Shown one piece after another: positions 53,008 to 62,108 of a stretch of 64,000 bases of DNA; position 1 is the first letter of the stretch, and every line of letters begins with the position of its first letter. The position numbers and the translations under genes are program-made. Source of the stretch: Burkholderiales bacterium (GTDB lineage: Bacteria; Pseudomonadota; Gammaproteobacteria; Burkholderiales; Burkholderiaceae_C). The DNA is taken from the NCBI GenBank assembly GCA_028868305.1, contig JAGWUS010000007.1, positions 1-64,000 on the forward strand. Reading direction: 5' to 3'. A model generated the notes under the pieces. That model was not told where the DNA came from and did no database searches. It saw nothing but the letters and a program-made list of their open reading frames with translations.

Positions 53008-53075
53008 CTGCACAAACCCATGGAATTTGTATACAATCAGGCACCGGGCCCAAGCAATTGGCACCCGGTTTTTTT
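53008..53075 (+). promoter_or_regulatory. guaC promoter-like element and GNRA-loop hairpin with T run
   Basis: CTGCAC (53008-53013) and TATACAAT (53030-53037) look like -35 and -10 with an 18-bp spacer. Just after lies a hairpin: ACCGGG pairs with CCCGGT, an inner CCAA pairs with TTGG around GCAA, and six T residues follow (to 53075). This is a good terminator form 75 nt before the guaC start. It could attenuate guaC or end a very short RNA. The close promoter-hairpin distance makes a standard attenuator unlikely. Confidence 0.45.
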
Positions 53076-53149
53076 ATGGCCGGTACCAGTCCAAGCGCCA
53101 CGCGTTTGTTTGAAACGATTTTCTTGAAACTGGAACAGGAGCTTGGGCC

Positions 53150-54127
53150 ATGGAAATTTTTGACTACGACAACATCCTTTTGCTGCCACGCAAATGCCGC
53201 GTGGAAAGCCGATCCGAATGCGACGCCGGCGTAGAGCTAGGCGGCCGTAAATTCCGCCTTCCTGTCGTCCCCGCCAACATGAAAACCGTGGTGGACGAAA
53301 AAATCTGCGTCTGGCTGGCACAGAACGGCTACTTCTACGTCATGCACCGCTTTGACCTTGACAACGTGCAGTTCGTTAAGGACATGAAGGCCAGGGGCTT
53401 GTATGCGTCCATCTCCCTGGGTGTGAAAAAGCCGGACTACGCCACGGTGGACACCCTGGCTGCACAGGGCCTGACACCCGAGTTCGTCACCATCGACATT
53501 GCCCATGGCCATGCCGACAGCGTGCGCGACATGATCACCTACCTCAAGGGCAAGATGCCCTCCACCTTTGTCATTGCCGGCAACGTGGCCACGCCCGAAG
53601 CCGTGATCGACCTGGAGAACTGGGGCGCCGACGCCACCAAGGTGGGCATTGGTCCGGGCAAGGTATGCATCACCAAGCTCAAAACCGGCTTTGGCACGGG
53701 TGGTTGGCAGTTGTCCGCTGTGAAGTGGTGCGCACGCGTGGCCACCAAGCCCATCATTGCTGATGGCGGCATTCGCGACCACGGCGACATTGCCAAGAGC
53801 ATACGTTTTGGCGCCACCATGGTCATGATCGGCTCGCTGTTCGCCGGCCATGAGGAAAGCCCCGGCCAGACGGTGGAAGTGGATGGCAAGCTGTATAAGG
53901 AATATTACGGCTCGGCCAGCGACTTCAACAAGGGCGAATACAAGCACGTCGAAGGCAAGCGCATTCTGGAGCCCATCAAGGGCAAGCTGGCCGACACGCT
54001 GATCGAGATGGAGCAGGATGTGCAAAGCTCCATCAGCTACTCCGGTGGCAAGAAGCTCATGGACATCCGCAAGGTGAACTACGTCACCCTGGGTGGTGAC
54101 AACGCCGGCGAACACCTGCTGATGTAG
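53150..54127 (+). CDS. guaC: GMP reductase
   Basis: The 325-residue TIM-barrel IMPDH-family enzyme has [20 protein letters not shown], the catalytic cysteine loop [20 protein letters not shown] and [20 protein letters not shown], and lacks the CBS domains of IMPDH. It deaminates GMP to IMP with NADPH and so balances purine pools. The length fits the short GuaC class. The start is at 53150 (ACAGGAGCTTGGGCC upstream). Confidence 0.93.
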   Translation: MEIFDYDNILLLPRKCRVESRSECDAGVELGGRKFRLPVVPANMKTVVDEKICVWLAQNGYFYVMHRFDLDNVQFVKDMKARGLYASISLGVKKPDYATVDTLAAQGLTPEFVTIDIAHGHADSVRDMITYLKGKMPSTFVIAGNVATPEAVIDLENWGADATKVGIGPGKVCITKLKTGFGTGGWQLSAVKWCARVATKPIIADGGIRDHGDIAKSIRFGATMVMIGSLFAGHEESPGQTVEVDGKLYKEYYGSASDFNKGEYKHVEGKRILEPIKGKLADTLIEMEQDVQSSISYSGGKKLMDIRKVNYVTLGGDNAGEHLLM

Positions 54128-54213
54128 TCAGCCAGACGACAGCAAAAACCGGGCTTGCACCCTTGCGCAGTAGCAGCCCGGCGCTATCGTAGGTGTGAGT
54201 TGCTGGAGTACCA

Positions 54214-55083
54214 ATGAAAATTGCTGTTTTGGGTGTTGGCCTGATGGGTTTTCCTATGGCACGGCGTTTGTGCGAGGCGGGCCACACGGTGCATATATGG
54301 AACCGTACGGCGGCGAAAGCCCAGTTGCTTGCGCCCTTTGGCGCCATCGTGCACGCCACGCCTGCCCAGGCCGTGAAAGAGGCCGTGGTGACCATCACCA
54401 TGCTGGACCATGGGGCCGTGGTCGGCCAGGTGCTGTTTGAATTGGGCGCGGCGGCGGCCATGCCCAAAGGCAGCCTGCTGATTGACATGTCGTCCATCAA
54501 GCCCGCTGAAGCGCGCGACCATGCTGCGCGCCTGAGCGAGTTGGCGATCGATTACTTGGACGCCCCGGTGTCGGGCGGCACGCTGGGCGCGGACCAGGGC
54601 ACACTGGCCATCATGGTGGGCGGCAAGGCGCCAAACTTCGCGCGTGCGCTGCCGGTATTCAAGGTCTTCGGTCGCGCCACGCACGTGGGGCCGACCGGGT
54701 CAGGTCAACTGGCCAAACTGGCAAACCAGATGATTGTGGGTGTGACCATCGGCGCGGTTGCTGAAGCCCTTCTGATGTGTGAGAAAGGCGGCGCCGACAT
54801 GGCCCGGGTGAAAGAAGCCATTACCGGCGGATTTGCCGACAGCCGTATTCTGCAGGTGCATGGTCAACGCATGGTGGACCGCGACTTTGCCCCACGCGGC
54901 AAGATGACGGTGCAGCTCAAGGACATGCGCAACGCGCTCAGCACGGCAAAGGAAATTGGCTTCGATGCCCCCATCGCCACGCTGTTTGAGCAATTGTATG
55001 CGCAGGGCGTAGAGCACGGTCTGGCCGATCTGGACCACTCCGGACTGTTTGTGGAGCTGGCCAGCCGCAACGGCATGACCTGA
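54214..55083 (+). CDS. Beta-hydroxyacid dehydrogenase family NAD(P)-dependent oxidoreductase
   Basis: The 289-residue protein has the Rossmann motif MKIAVLGVGLMGFPMARRLC, then DAPVSGGTLGADQGTLAIMV, and GSGQLAKLANQMIV, with the catalytic lysine in the last. These define the 3-hydroxyisobutyrate / tartronate semialdehyde reductase family. The exact substrate is not clear: 2-hydroxy-3-oxopropionate reductase is one common assignment. A weak hairpin (54149-54181) lies between it and guaC. Confidence 0.82.
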   Translation: MKIAVLGVGLMGFPMARRLCEAGHTVHIWNRTAAKAQLLAPFGAIVHATPAQAVKEAVVTITMLDHGAVVGQVLFELGAAAAMPKGSLLIDMSSIKPAEARDHAARLSELAIDYLDAPVSGGTLGADQGTLAIMVGGKAPNFARALPVFKVFGRATHVGPTGSGQLAKLANQMIVGVTIGAVAEALLMCEKGGADMARVKEAITGGFADSRILQVHGQRMVDRDFAPRGKMTVQLKDMRNALSTAKEIGFDAPIATLFEQLYAQGVEHGLADLDHSGLFVELASRNGMT

Positions 55084-55166
55084 CACCTGCGTAACCGAGG
55101 CGACAGCAGAGGCAGCCAAATGGGGCTGCGTTCAGTTAGTCTGGTGGTTTTGCATGTAGGACTACT

Positions 55167-56102
55167 ATGAACCGCGTTCTAGCCCATACGGGCGCCCGAT
55201 ATCCCATCATTCAGGCTCCCATGGGCTGGATTGCACGCACACCCCTGGCCTCTGCTGTGTCGCGTGCAGGAGGACTTGGCATTATTGAGACGTCGTCTGG
55301 CGAGACTGAGAACTGCCAGGCCGAGATCAGCAGAATGGCGGCTCTAGGCCTGCCATTTGGTGTGAATCTGCCAATCCGTTTTTTGCGTGATGACCAGATG
55401 CTGCGGTTTGTGTGCAAATCGGGCGTCAAATTCGTCACCACCTCCGCCGGCAGTCCGGCCAAATTCGTAGCGCCACTCAAAGATGCGGGCATCACGGTGT
55501 ACCACGCGGTACCTACGGTGGATGCCGCCCTGAAATGTGTGGACGCCGGGGTCGATGGTCTGATCGTCGAGGGTGCTGAAGGCGGTGGGTTCAAGAATCC
55601 CGAAGAGGTGTCCACCCTCGTCCTGTTGCAGGCCATCCGCGCACGCACTGATATTCCTATGGTGGCGGCCGGTGGAATTTGTGATGGACGCGGGATGGCC
55701 GCCGCGTTTGCGCTAGGCGCAGAAGCCATCCAGATGGGTACGCGCTTTGTCAGTTGCGAAGAAAGCCCGGTGCACCAGAACTTCAAGAATGCGATCGTGC
55801 AGGCAACGGAAACGGGTACCTGGATGCTCAACACCAAGTCCACTCCCTGCATCCGTGCGCTGAAGTCCCAGCGCACCCAGGCCATTCATGACGCAGGGCT
55901 GATGGGGGCTGATGCACTGCAGGGGATTCTGGGGGTTTATTTCGGTGGCGATATGGAGGCCGCCCCCGCATTGGCCGGGCAGTCTGCCGGGTTGATCGAT
56001 TCCGTGAAATCGGCCCAACAGATCATTGACGACACCGTGGCGGAGTTTTTTGCGATCACCGAACGCTTGGGGGCACTGGCCAGCGCCCGCAGTTTTGGCT
56101 GA
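55167..56102 (+). CDS. Nitronate monooxygenase-like FMN enzyme
   Basis: The 311-residue TIM barrel has the FMN-binding segments APMGWIARTPLASAVSRAGG, DGLIVEGAEGGGF and AAGGICDGRGMAAAFALGAE, as in nitronate monooxygenase and FabK/NPD proteins. The family oxidises propionate 3-nitronate or other nitronates. The tail lacks a distinct extra domain. It converges with the TctC gene, and no functional link is shown. Some relatives are fatty-acid reductases, so the function is tentative. Confidence 0.8.
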   Translation: MNRVLAHTGARYPIIQAPMGWIARTPLASAVSRAGGLGIIETSSGETENCQAEISRMAALGLPFGVNLPIRFLRDDQMLRFVCKSGVKFVTTSAGSPAKFVAPLKDAGITVYHAVPTVDAALKCVDAGVDGLIVEGAEGGGFKNPEEVSTLVLLQAIRARTDIPMVAAGGICDGRGMAAAFALGAEAIQMGTRFVSCEESPVHQNFKNAIVQATETGTWMLNTKSTPCIRALKSQRTQAIHDAGLMGADALQGILGVYFGGDMEAAPALAGQSAGLIDSVKSAQQIIDDTVAEFFAITERLGALASARSFG

Positions 56103-56137
56103 ATACGCACTCCATGCCCCAATCCAATCTGCCGGAT

Positions 56138-57124
56138 TTATTCGATAACGACTTTGGCTTCCTTGACCAGCTTGGCGTAGAGGTTGGTGTCCTCCTTGAT
56201 TTGCTTCCCCATTTGTTCGGACGTATTGCCCACAGGTTCGGCTCCAATTTCTTCCATTTTTTTGCGGAAGTCCGCTGATTGAATGATCTTCACGATCTCG
56301 GCATTGAGGCGGGTTACAACGTCTTTGGGCGTTGCCGCAGGTGCCAGGACCCCGAACCATGTTCCCATATTGAAACCCTTCATGCCAGCCTCATCCACAG
56401 TCGGTATATCGGGCAATGATGAAGAGCGTTTTCCAGTGGTAACCGCCAAGGCCTTCAGCTTTCCTGCCTTGATGTGCGGCAGAACCGGTGTGATGGTGTC
56501 AAAGGACATGGTAATCTGCCCACCCAGCAAATCCGTGGTCAGGGGCCCGCTACCTTTGTAGGGGACGTGCAGGATGTCCACGCCGCCCATCATTGCAAAC
56601 TGCGAACCAATCAGGTGCTGGGCTGTGCCATTGCCGTTGGACCCAAAGGTCAGTTTGCCGGGGTTGGCTCTTCCGAGAGCGAGCAATTCCTGCACATTTT
56701 TAGCCGACGTCAGCGCAGGATTGATGACCAGTACGTTGGGTACCAGCGCAACAGTGGTTACCGGTGCGAAGTCCTTCTGGAAGTCATAGGGCAACTTCCT
56801 GTAGACACTGGTTGCGACGGTGTGGTGCACGGCACCCATCAAAAGTGTGTAGCCATCGGCTTTTGATTTGGATACAAAATCTGCACCCAGCGTGGCTCCA
56901 GCCCCAGGCTTGCTTTCCACGATCACCGGCTGCCCCAGCGCCTTGGACAACTCGACACCTACGGCACGAGCCAACACGTCCGTTGTTCCACCCGACGGGA
57001 AGGGAACGACCAGACTGATAGCCTTCGAAGGCCAGGCCTGCGCCATTGCCGCGCTTGCGGCGACGCTGAGGGTCAAGACAGAAATTTTGGCGACTCTCGA
57101 CAAAAGGGCGGGTGTACGTGTCAT
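56138..57124 (-). CDS. TctC/Bug-family periplasmic binding protein
   Basis: The 328-residue protein has a signal peptide (LLSRVAKISVLTLSVAASAA, cleaved after MAQA) and the Bug family motif ISLVVPFPSGGTTDVLARAV, with GAGATLGADFVSKSKADGYT and later VPYKGSGPLTTDLLGGQ. Such proteins bind dicarboxylates, tricarboxylates or nicotinate for TTT transporters or act as solo receptors. No TctA or TctB genes are near. ATG 57124 is chosen for GGAG 6 nt upstream; 57136 is possible. A 24-bp motif near 57200 marks its regulation with the LysR gene. Confidence 0.87.
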   Translation of the reverse strand: MTRTPALLSRVAKISVLTLSVAASAAMAQAWPSKAISLVVPFPSGGTTDVLARAVGVELSKALGQPVIVESKPGAGATLGADFVSKSKADGYTLLMGAVHHTVATSVYRKLPYDFQKDFAPVTTVALVPNVLVINPALTSAKNVQELLALGRANPGKLTFGSNGNGTAQHLIGSQFAMMGGVDILHVPYKGSGPLTTDLLGGQITMSFDTITPVLPHIKAGKLKALAVTTGKRSSSLPDIPTVDEAGMKGFNMGTWFGVLAPAATPKDVVTRLNAEIVKIIQSADFRKKMEEIGAEPVGNTSEQMGKQIKEDTNLYAKLVKEAKVVIE

Positions 57125-57191
57125 GGTGGTCTCCATTGGTTAAAGCCATTGCGAGAGACTTTACCTATCGCTTCCTTTTACGGATCAAATC

Positions 57192-57215
57192 AAAGTGACA
57201 TCATTATTTTCTTTA
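57192..57215 (+). promoter_or_regulatory. Putative LysR box upstream of the TctC gene
   Basis: AAAGTGAC-A-TCATT-A-TTT-T-CTT-T lies in the gap upstream of the TctC gene and matches the site at 58172-58195 (other strand) at 20 of 24 positions. Both point away from the structural gene they precede. Confidence 0.65.
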
Positions 57216-57245
57216 AATTAACAATCAACAGAGGGGACTTGTTGC

Positions 57246-58163
57246 CTATTTCTGGGCCGGTGAAGTGCTTGCGAATGCCTCCACAATGTGATCAACGAAG
57301 GCACGCACCCGCGCCGCCATCTGCAGGCGTTGGGGGTACACAGCGTAGATGTCTGCAGGCGGTGTTTGCCAGTTTTCCAGCACCTGTTGCAAACGTCCGC
57401 TGTTCAGGTATTTGGAGATGTCCCACTCGGCACGCATCAAAAGGCCGTGTCCGGCCAAGGCCCAGTTCACGGCGATTTCTCCGTCATTGGTGCTGAGAGA
57501 GCCTCTCACCTTGACCGTCTCGGTTTTTTGTCCCGAACTCAGGTGCCAAATGCCGTAGGCCTCGTCGCCCTGGCGAATACCGATGCAATTATGTTGCGCC
57601 AGTTCGTGCGGTGTTTTGGGTGTTCCATGCGCCTTGAGATACGCTGGCGAGGCGCAAATCAGCCGGCGATTCCCGGTGATGCGTCTGGCAATGACCCGGG
57701 CATCGGGCGGTTCGCCAAACCGAATGCAGACATCAAAGGCATCTTCTGTCAGCGGTGGTGGGTTGACCGTCAATTGAAGTTGGACCTGCACCTCCGGGTA
57801 CTTTTTGACAAACCCTGAAATCAGGGGCGCGATATGCGATCGCCCAAATCCCAGAGTTGCATTGACTCTGACCAGCCCCTTGGGCGCGGCCAATGAACTG
57901 CTTACCAAACGTTCCATATCGTCTATGTCAGCCAGTATGCGACGCGCGTGCTCCAGGTAAACCTCACCCTCCGCCGTGAGGCTGACCCGTCGGGTTGTCC
58001 GGTTGAGCAATTGCACACCCAGCCTGGACTCCATTTGGCTCAGGCGCTTGCTGACCGCAGGCGTGGTGATGTTCATCTCGCGTGCCACCGAAGAAAAGCT
58101 GCCCAGACGTGCGAGCAGACTGAAGAACGCCATCTCAGAGGGGGCGGTGGAAGGTGTCGACAT
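57246..58163 (-). CDS. LysR-family regulator of the tartrate/TctC cluster
   Basis: The 305-residue protein has an N-terminal winged helix (FFSLLARLGSFSSVAREMNI, then TPAVSKRLSQMESRLGVQLL) and a LysR substrate domain. It lies between the TctC gene and the divergent tartrate dehydrogenase gene. A shared motif before each of these genes supports control of both. By analogy with DmlR and TtdR, the inducer may be tartrate or D-malate. Confidence 0.9.
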   Translation of the reverse strand: MSTPSTAPSEMAFFSLLARLGSFSSVAREMNITTPAVSKRLSQMESRLGVQLLNRTTRRVSLTAEGEVYLEHARRILADIDDMERLVSSSLAAPKGLVRVNATLGFGRSHIAPLISGFVKKYPEVQVQLQLTVNPPPLTEDAFDVCIRFGEPPDARVIARRITGNRRLICASPAYLKAHGTPKTPHELAQHNCIGIRQGDEAYGIWHLSSGQKTETVKVRGSLSTNDGEIAVNWALAGHGLLMRAEWDISKYLNSGRLQQVLENWQTPPADIYAVYPQRLQMAARVRAFVDHIVEAFASTSPAQK

Positions 58164-58171
58164 TGTTGCCT

Positions 58172-58195
58172 CTAAGTAAACAATGAAGTCACTTT
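58172..58195 (-). promoter_or_regulatory. Putative LysR box between the LysR and dehydrogenase genes
   Basis: On the minus strand AAAGTGAC-T-TCATT-G-TTT-A-CTT-A-G mirrors the motif at 57192-57215. It lies in the 97-bp gap between the LysR start (58163) and the dehydrogenase ATG (58261), where a LysR site would control both. Confidence 0.65.
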
Positions 58196-58260
58196 AAATT
58201 GATCCATTGAATTGGGCAACAGGTACATTCTTTCCCATCGCAACCCGTACTGGAGAGACC

Positions 58261-59328
58261 ATGAAGACTTACAAAATCGCCTGCATTCCGGGAGATGGCA
58301 TTGGCAAGGAGGTTGTACCCGCGGGTCAGACCGTGCTTGAAGCCCTGGCCGCTGCCAGCGCTAGTTTCCAGTTTGAATTCGAGAACTTTGGGTGGGGGGG
58401 AGACTGGTACCGTGCCCATGGCGAAATGATGCCCGCCGATGGACTCGACGCCCTGCGCAACAAAGATGCCATCCTGTTCGGCTCTGCGGGCGACCCGGCA
58501 ATTCCTGACCACATCACGCTGTGGGGCCTGCGCCTGAAAATCTGCCAGGGTTTTGATCAGTATGCCAATGTACGCCCAACCCGCATCCTTCCCGGTATCG
58601 ATGCCCCACTCAAGCGCTGCAAGCCGGAGGATTTGAATTGGGTCATCGTCCGTGAGAACTCGGAGGGTGAATATTCCGGTGTTGGCGGACGCGTCCACCA
58701 GGGCCATCCGATCGAAGTGGCTACCGATGTCACCATGATGACGCGCGTAGGCGTGGAGCGTGTCATGCGTTTTGCCTTCAAGCTGGCCCAGTCCCGCCCA
58801 CGCAAGCTGCTGACAGTAGTCACCAAAAGCAACGCCCAACGCCATGCCATGGTGATGTGGGACGAGATCGCCCTGCAGGTTTCCAGGGAGTTCACTGATG
58901 TGAAGTGGAACAAGGAAATTGTGGACGCCGCAACAGCCCGCATGGTCAACCGCCCCGCCACACTGGACACCATTGTGGCGACCAATCTGCACGCCGACAT
59001 TCTGAGCGACCTGGCGGCTGCTCTGGCTGGCAGCCTTGGCATCGCACCCACTGGAAATATCGATCCCGAGCACCGCTACCCCTCCATGTTTGAGCCCATC
59101 CATGGCTCGGCGTTTGACATCATGGGCAAAGGATTGGCGAACCCCGTGGGCACCTTCTGGAGCTGCGTCATGCTGCTGGAACATATCGGCGAAGCAGCCG
59201 CTGCGAAAAAACTCATGGCGGCAATTGAACAGGTCACTGCGGACGTTTCCCTGCACACTGGTGATCTGGGCGGCAAGGCCACGACGGCACAAGTCACGGC
59301 TGCGGTTTGCGCGCGGATCGCCAACTGA
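58261..59328 (+). CDS. Tartrate/D-malate dehydrogenase (isopropylmalate dehydrogenase family)
   Basis: The 355-residue protein has KIACIPGDGIGKEVVPAGQT, the metal/substrate motif ENSEGEYSGVGGRVHQGHPI, and the catalytic-metal segment VATNLHADILSDLAAALAGS. The EYSG segment and the lack of the isopropylmalate specificity loop fit the tartrate/D-malate dehydrogenase group (TtuC/DmlA). It oxidises and decarboxylates D-malate or L-tartrate. GGAGACC upstream of 58261 supports the start. It ends just before a bidirectional terminator. Confidence 0.87.
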   Translation: MKTYKIACIPGDGIGKEVVPAGQTVLEALAAASASFQFEFENFGWGGDWYRAHGEMMPADGLDALRNKDAILFGSAGDPAIPDHITLWGLRLKICQGFDQYANVRPTRILPGIDAPLKRCKPEDLNWVIVRENSEGEYSGVGGRVHQGHPIEVATDVTMMTRVGVERVMRFAFKLAQSRPRKLLTVVTKSNAQRHAMVMWDEIALQVSREFTDVKWNKEIVDAATARMVNRPATLDTIVATNLHADILSDLAAALAGSLGIAPTGNIDPEHRYPSMFEPIHGSAFDIMGKGLANPVGTFWSCVMLLEHIGEAAAAKKLMAAIEQVTADVSLHTGDLGGKATTAQVTAAVCARIAN

Positions 59329-59362
59329 CAATCCGCTGTAATCAGCATGGGCACACAGGCCC

Positions 59363-59392
59363 GAAAAAAAGGCTCCTTACGGAGCCTTTTTG
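59363..59392. terminator. Bidirectional terminator between dehydrogenase and DEAD-box genes
   Basis: AAAAAAGGCTCC-TTAC-GGAGCCTTTTT with an A run before and T run after can stop both converging genes. Confidence 0.9.
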
Positions 59393-59397
59393 CTGGA

Positions 59398-61266
59398 TCA
59401 GTCTGCGTTGCGTGCCGGGCGCTTCTTGGCGTCGCGCGGCACAAACACCTTGCCGCCGTTGCCCGGTTTGGCAAAGCCGCTGGGCTTGCCGCCAAACGCT
59501 GGCTTGCCCAAGGTGGGTTTGCGCGGTGCAAACTCGCCGCGCGGTGCGCCAAAGTCGCCACGGGGCGCATTGAAATCACCACGTGGGCCCTGGCCTTCAC
59601 CACGGCCACCGGCAAAGCGGTCGTTGAAACCACCCTTGCGCTCGTAGCTGAAACCCTCGCGCGATGCGCCACCGAAGTCACGTGCCTTGTCGCCAAATCC
59701 ACCGCGCGGAGCACCGCCAAAGCCACCTTCGCGGGGGCCGTTGCTGAACTTGCGGTCACGCGGAGGGTGGCGGTCGGCCACATGGTTGCCACGGCCACCG
59801 AAGCTGGCGCCGGTACCGGGACGGGATTCGGGGAAGCGCTGTTGCGGCTCCAGACCCGGAATCACTTCGGATTTGAAGTGCTGACGGGTATAGGCTTCAA
59901 TGTCGAAAATACGGCGGCGGTCACGGATCTCGGCAAAGGTCACGGCAATGCCGTCACGCCCTGCACGGCCGGTACGGCCAATGCGGTGGGTGTAGTCCTC
60001 GGCCTTCATGGGCAAACCGTAGTTGAACACGTGGGTGATGGTAGGTACGTCGATACCGCGCGCAGCCACATCGGTGGCGACCAGCACCTGCACCTGCCCC
60101 TGGCGCAATGCCATCAGGCGACGATTGCGCAGACCCTGGCTCAGGGCACCGTGCAGGGCCACGGCGTCAAAGCCGGCTTGCTGCAGGTCACCAGCCAGTC
60201 CGTCGCACTCGATCTGGGTGCTGGCGAACACGATGGCCTGGTTGATGGAAGCATCGCGCAACCAGTGGTCCAGCAGCTTGCGCTTGTGGTGGGCGTTGTC
60301 GGCCCAGAACAGCACCTGCTTGATGTTGGCGTGTTTTTCCTGCGGACTGTCGATGGTCACGCGCTGGGGTTCGCGCATCACGCGGGCAGCCAGCTGCTGA
60401 ATGCGCGGCGCGAAGGTCGCGCTGAACATCATGGTCTGCTTGCGGGCGATGGTGAGCTGGTTGATTTCAGCCAAGTCGTCAGAAAAGCCCAGGTCCAGCA
60501 TGCGGTCGGCTTCGTCCACCACCAGGAATTGCACCTGGTCGAGCTTGATTTGCATGGAGCGTTGCAGGTCCAGCAAACGGCCAGGCGTAGCCACCACCAA
60601 GTTGGCGTTCTGCAGCTTGGCAATTTGCAACTGGTAAGGCATGCCGCCAACGATGTTGGCAATGCGCAGGCCACGGCAATGTTGCACCAGGTCGATAGCG
60701 TCATGGGCCACCTGCTGTGCCAGTTCACGGGTCGGGCAAACGATCAGGGCGCCCGGAGTTGGTGCCTTGAAGTTGCGGGGGTTGGTGGGGTCCTTACGCT
60801 TGGTGCGCTTCGGTGGCGCTTCGCCCCTGGCAACCGCATCGGCACAGGCTTTTTCGAACTCGGCACGTTCGGCAGCATCGGCAGCGGCTTGCTGGGCCAG
60901 CAAGGTGTGCAGCACGGGCAGCAGGAAAGCAGCGGTCTTGCCGCTACCAGTCTGACTGGACACCATCAGGTCGATATAACCCTCTTTTTGCGCAGCACTG
61001 CTGGTCGGCAGAGCCAGGGGAATGGTCTTCTGTTGCACCGTGGTGGGCTGGGTATAGCCCAGGTCTTTCACGGCAGCGACGAGTTCACGGGCCAGGCCCA
61101 GCTCGACAAAGCCGTTGGGTACTTCGGGCGCCTCAGGGGCGTCAGACACAGCCAAGTCAGCCTCGCTGCCAGCAAGGGCTACGGTCGCTTCCATGGAATG
61201 GGTATCGGAATGGGAAAGGGATTCGGCAGGCGCAAACTCGCCTGTCACTTCAAAAGCGTCAGTCAT
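59398..61266 (-). CDS. DEAD-box RNA helicase, RhlE-like with Gly/Arg tail
   Basis: The 622-residue helicase has the Q motif (GYTQPTTVQQKTIPLALP), motif I SSQTGSGKTAAFLLPVL, II VVDEADRMLDLGF, III MFSATFAP and VI HRIGRTGRAGRDG. Between motifs I and Ia an extra stretch of about 45 residues (QQAAADAAERAEFEKACADA through KRTKRKDPTNPRNF) is present. The tail (about 460-622) is Gly/Arg/Phe-rich, typical of RNA-chaperone helicases. The leader is over 200 nt and rich in hairpins (for example 61392-61416). It may act in ribosome assembly or cold adaptation. The start is ATG 61266. Confidence 0.92.
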   Translation of the reverse strand: MTDAFEVTGEFAPAESLSHSDTHSMEATVALAGSEADLAVSDAPEAPEVPNGFVELGLARELVAAVKDLGYTQPTTVQQKTIPLALPTSSAAQKEGYIDLMVSSQTGSGKTAAFLLPVLHTLLAQQAAADAAERAEFEKACADAVARGEAPPKRTKRKDPTNPRNFKAPTPGALIVCPTRELAQQVAHDAIDLVQHCRGLRIANIVGGMPYQLQIAKLQNANLVVATPGRLLDLQRSMQIKLDQVQFLVVDEADRMLDLGFSDDLAEINQLTIARKQTMMFSATFAPRIQQLAARVMREPQRVTIDSPQEKHANIKQVLFWADNAHHKRKLLDHWLRDASINQAIVFASTQIECDGLAGDLQQAGFDAVALHGALSQGLRNRRLMALRQGQVQVLVATDVAARGIDVPTITHVFNYGLPMKAEDYTHRIGRTGRAGRDGIAVTFAEIRDRRRIFDIEAYTRQHFKSEVIPGLEPQQRFPESRPGTGASFGGRGNHVADRHPPRDRKFSNGPREGGFGGAPRGGFGDKARDFGGASREGFSYERKGGFNDRFAGGRGEGQGPRGDFNAPRGDFGAPRGEFAPRKPTLGKPAFGGKPSGFAKPGNGGKVFVPRDAKKRPARNAD

Positions 61267-61501
61267 ATTTTTTCTCACACGCGAGCGCCGCAGGGTGTGC
61301 GGCTGCTCCGTCAATGGTTAAAAAACATCAACCATCAAACAGAACCTGCTCTGACCCGTAAAAGGGTTTATTCAGCGCTTGGGGCCATTACCGCCACGTT
61401 CAAAAGTGACGTGGCGAGCCCGGTGAATGAAGGGAGATGTACAAATCATCGCTACCCTGTGTAGCGAAGCCGATGATTATGGCATGAATTCGGGTTTCTA
61501 C

Positions 61502-62071
61502 CTAATCTACGTTCAGAAAGTGGGTCCGGTAGTGCTCCAGCTCGTCGATGGATTCATGCACATCGGCCAGCGCGGTGTGCCGTTGCTGCTTCTTGAACGC
61601 GGCATAAATCTCCGGCTTCCAGCGTTTGGACAGCTCCTTGAGTGTGCTCACGTCCAGATTGCGGTAATGGAAGAACGCCTCCAGCTTGGGCATGTATTTG
61701 ACGAGGAAGCGGCGGTCCTGCCCGATGGAGTTGCCGCACATGGGCGAGCCATTGGCAGGCACATACTGGCTCAGGAACGCAATCAGTTGCTCCTGTGCCT
61801 CGTCTTCGGTCATGCTGGACGCCTTGACCTTGTCAATCAACCCGCTCTTGCCGTGGGTGCCCTTGTTCCAGGCATCCATCAGGTTCAGTTGCGCATCGCT
61901 CTGGTGAATCACCAGTACCGGGCCCTCGGTGCGGTTCTCCAAATTGGGGCCGGTCACAATGACCGCAATTTCAATGATGCGGTCCACTTCGGGGTTGAGC
62001 CCGGTCATTTCGCAGTCCAGCCAGACCAGATTTTTGTCGGATTTACGCAGTGGGGTGTTCGTGTCTTCCAT
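61502..62071 (-). CDS. orn: Oligoribonuclease
   Basis: The 189-residue DEDDh exonuclease has [20 protein letters not shown] (motif I), [20 protein letters not shown] (II), [18 protein letters not shown] (III). It degrades the last di- to pentaribonucleotides to mononucleotides and so is essential in many proteobacteria. The start at 62071 is fixed by the conserved length; GACAAT (62083-62078) lies exactly 6 nt before it, so the transcript may be leaderless. It is divergent from the M48 gene. Confidence 0.95.
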   Translation of the reverse strand: MEDTNTPLRKSDKNLVWLDCEMTGLNPEVDRIIEIAVIVTGPNLENRTEGPVLVIHQSDAQLNLMDAWNKGTHGKSGLIDKVKASSMTEDEAQEQLIAFLSQYVPANGSPMCGNSIGQDRRFLVKYMPKLEAFFHYRNLDVSTLKELSKRWKPEIYAAFKKQQRHTALADVHESIDELEHYRTHFLNVD

Positions 62072-62108
62072 CGGGCAATTGTCGCCGACAGCGCTACACT
62101 CGGGCGCC

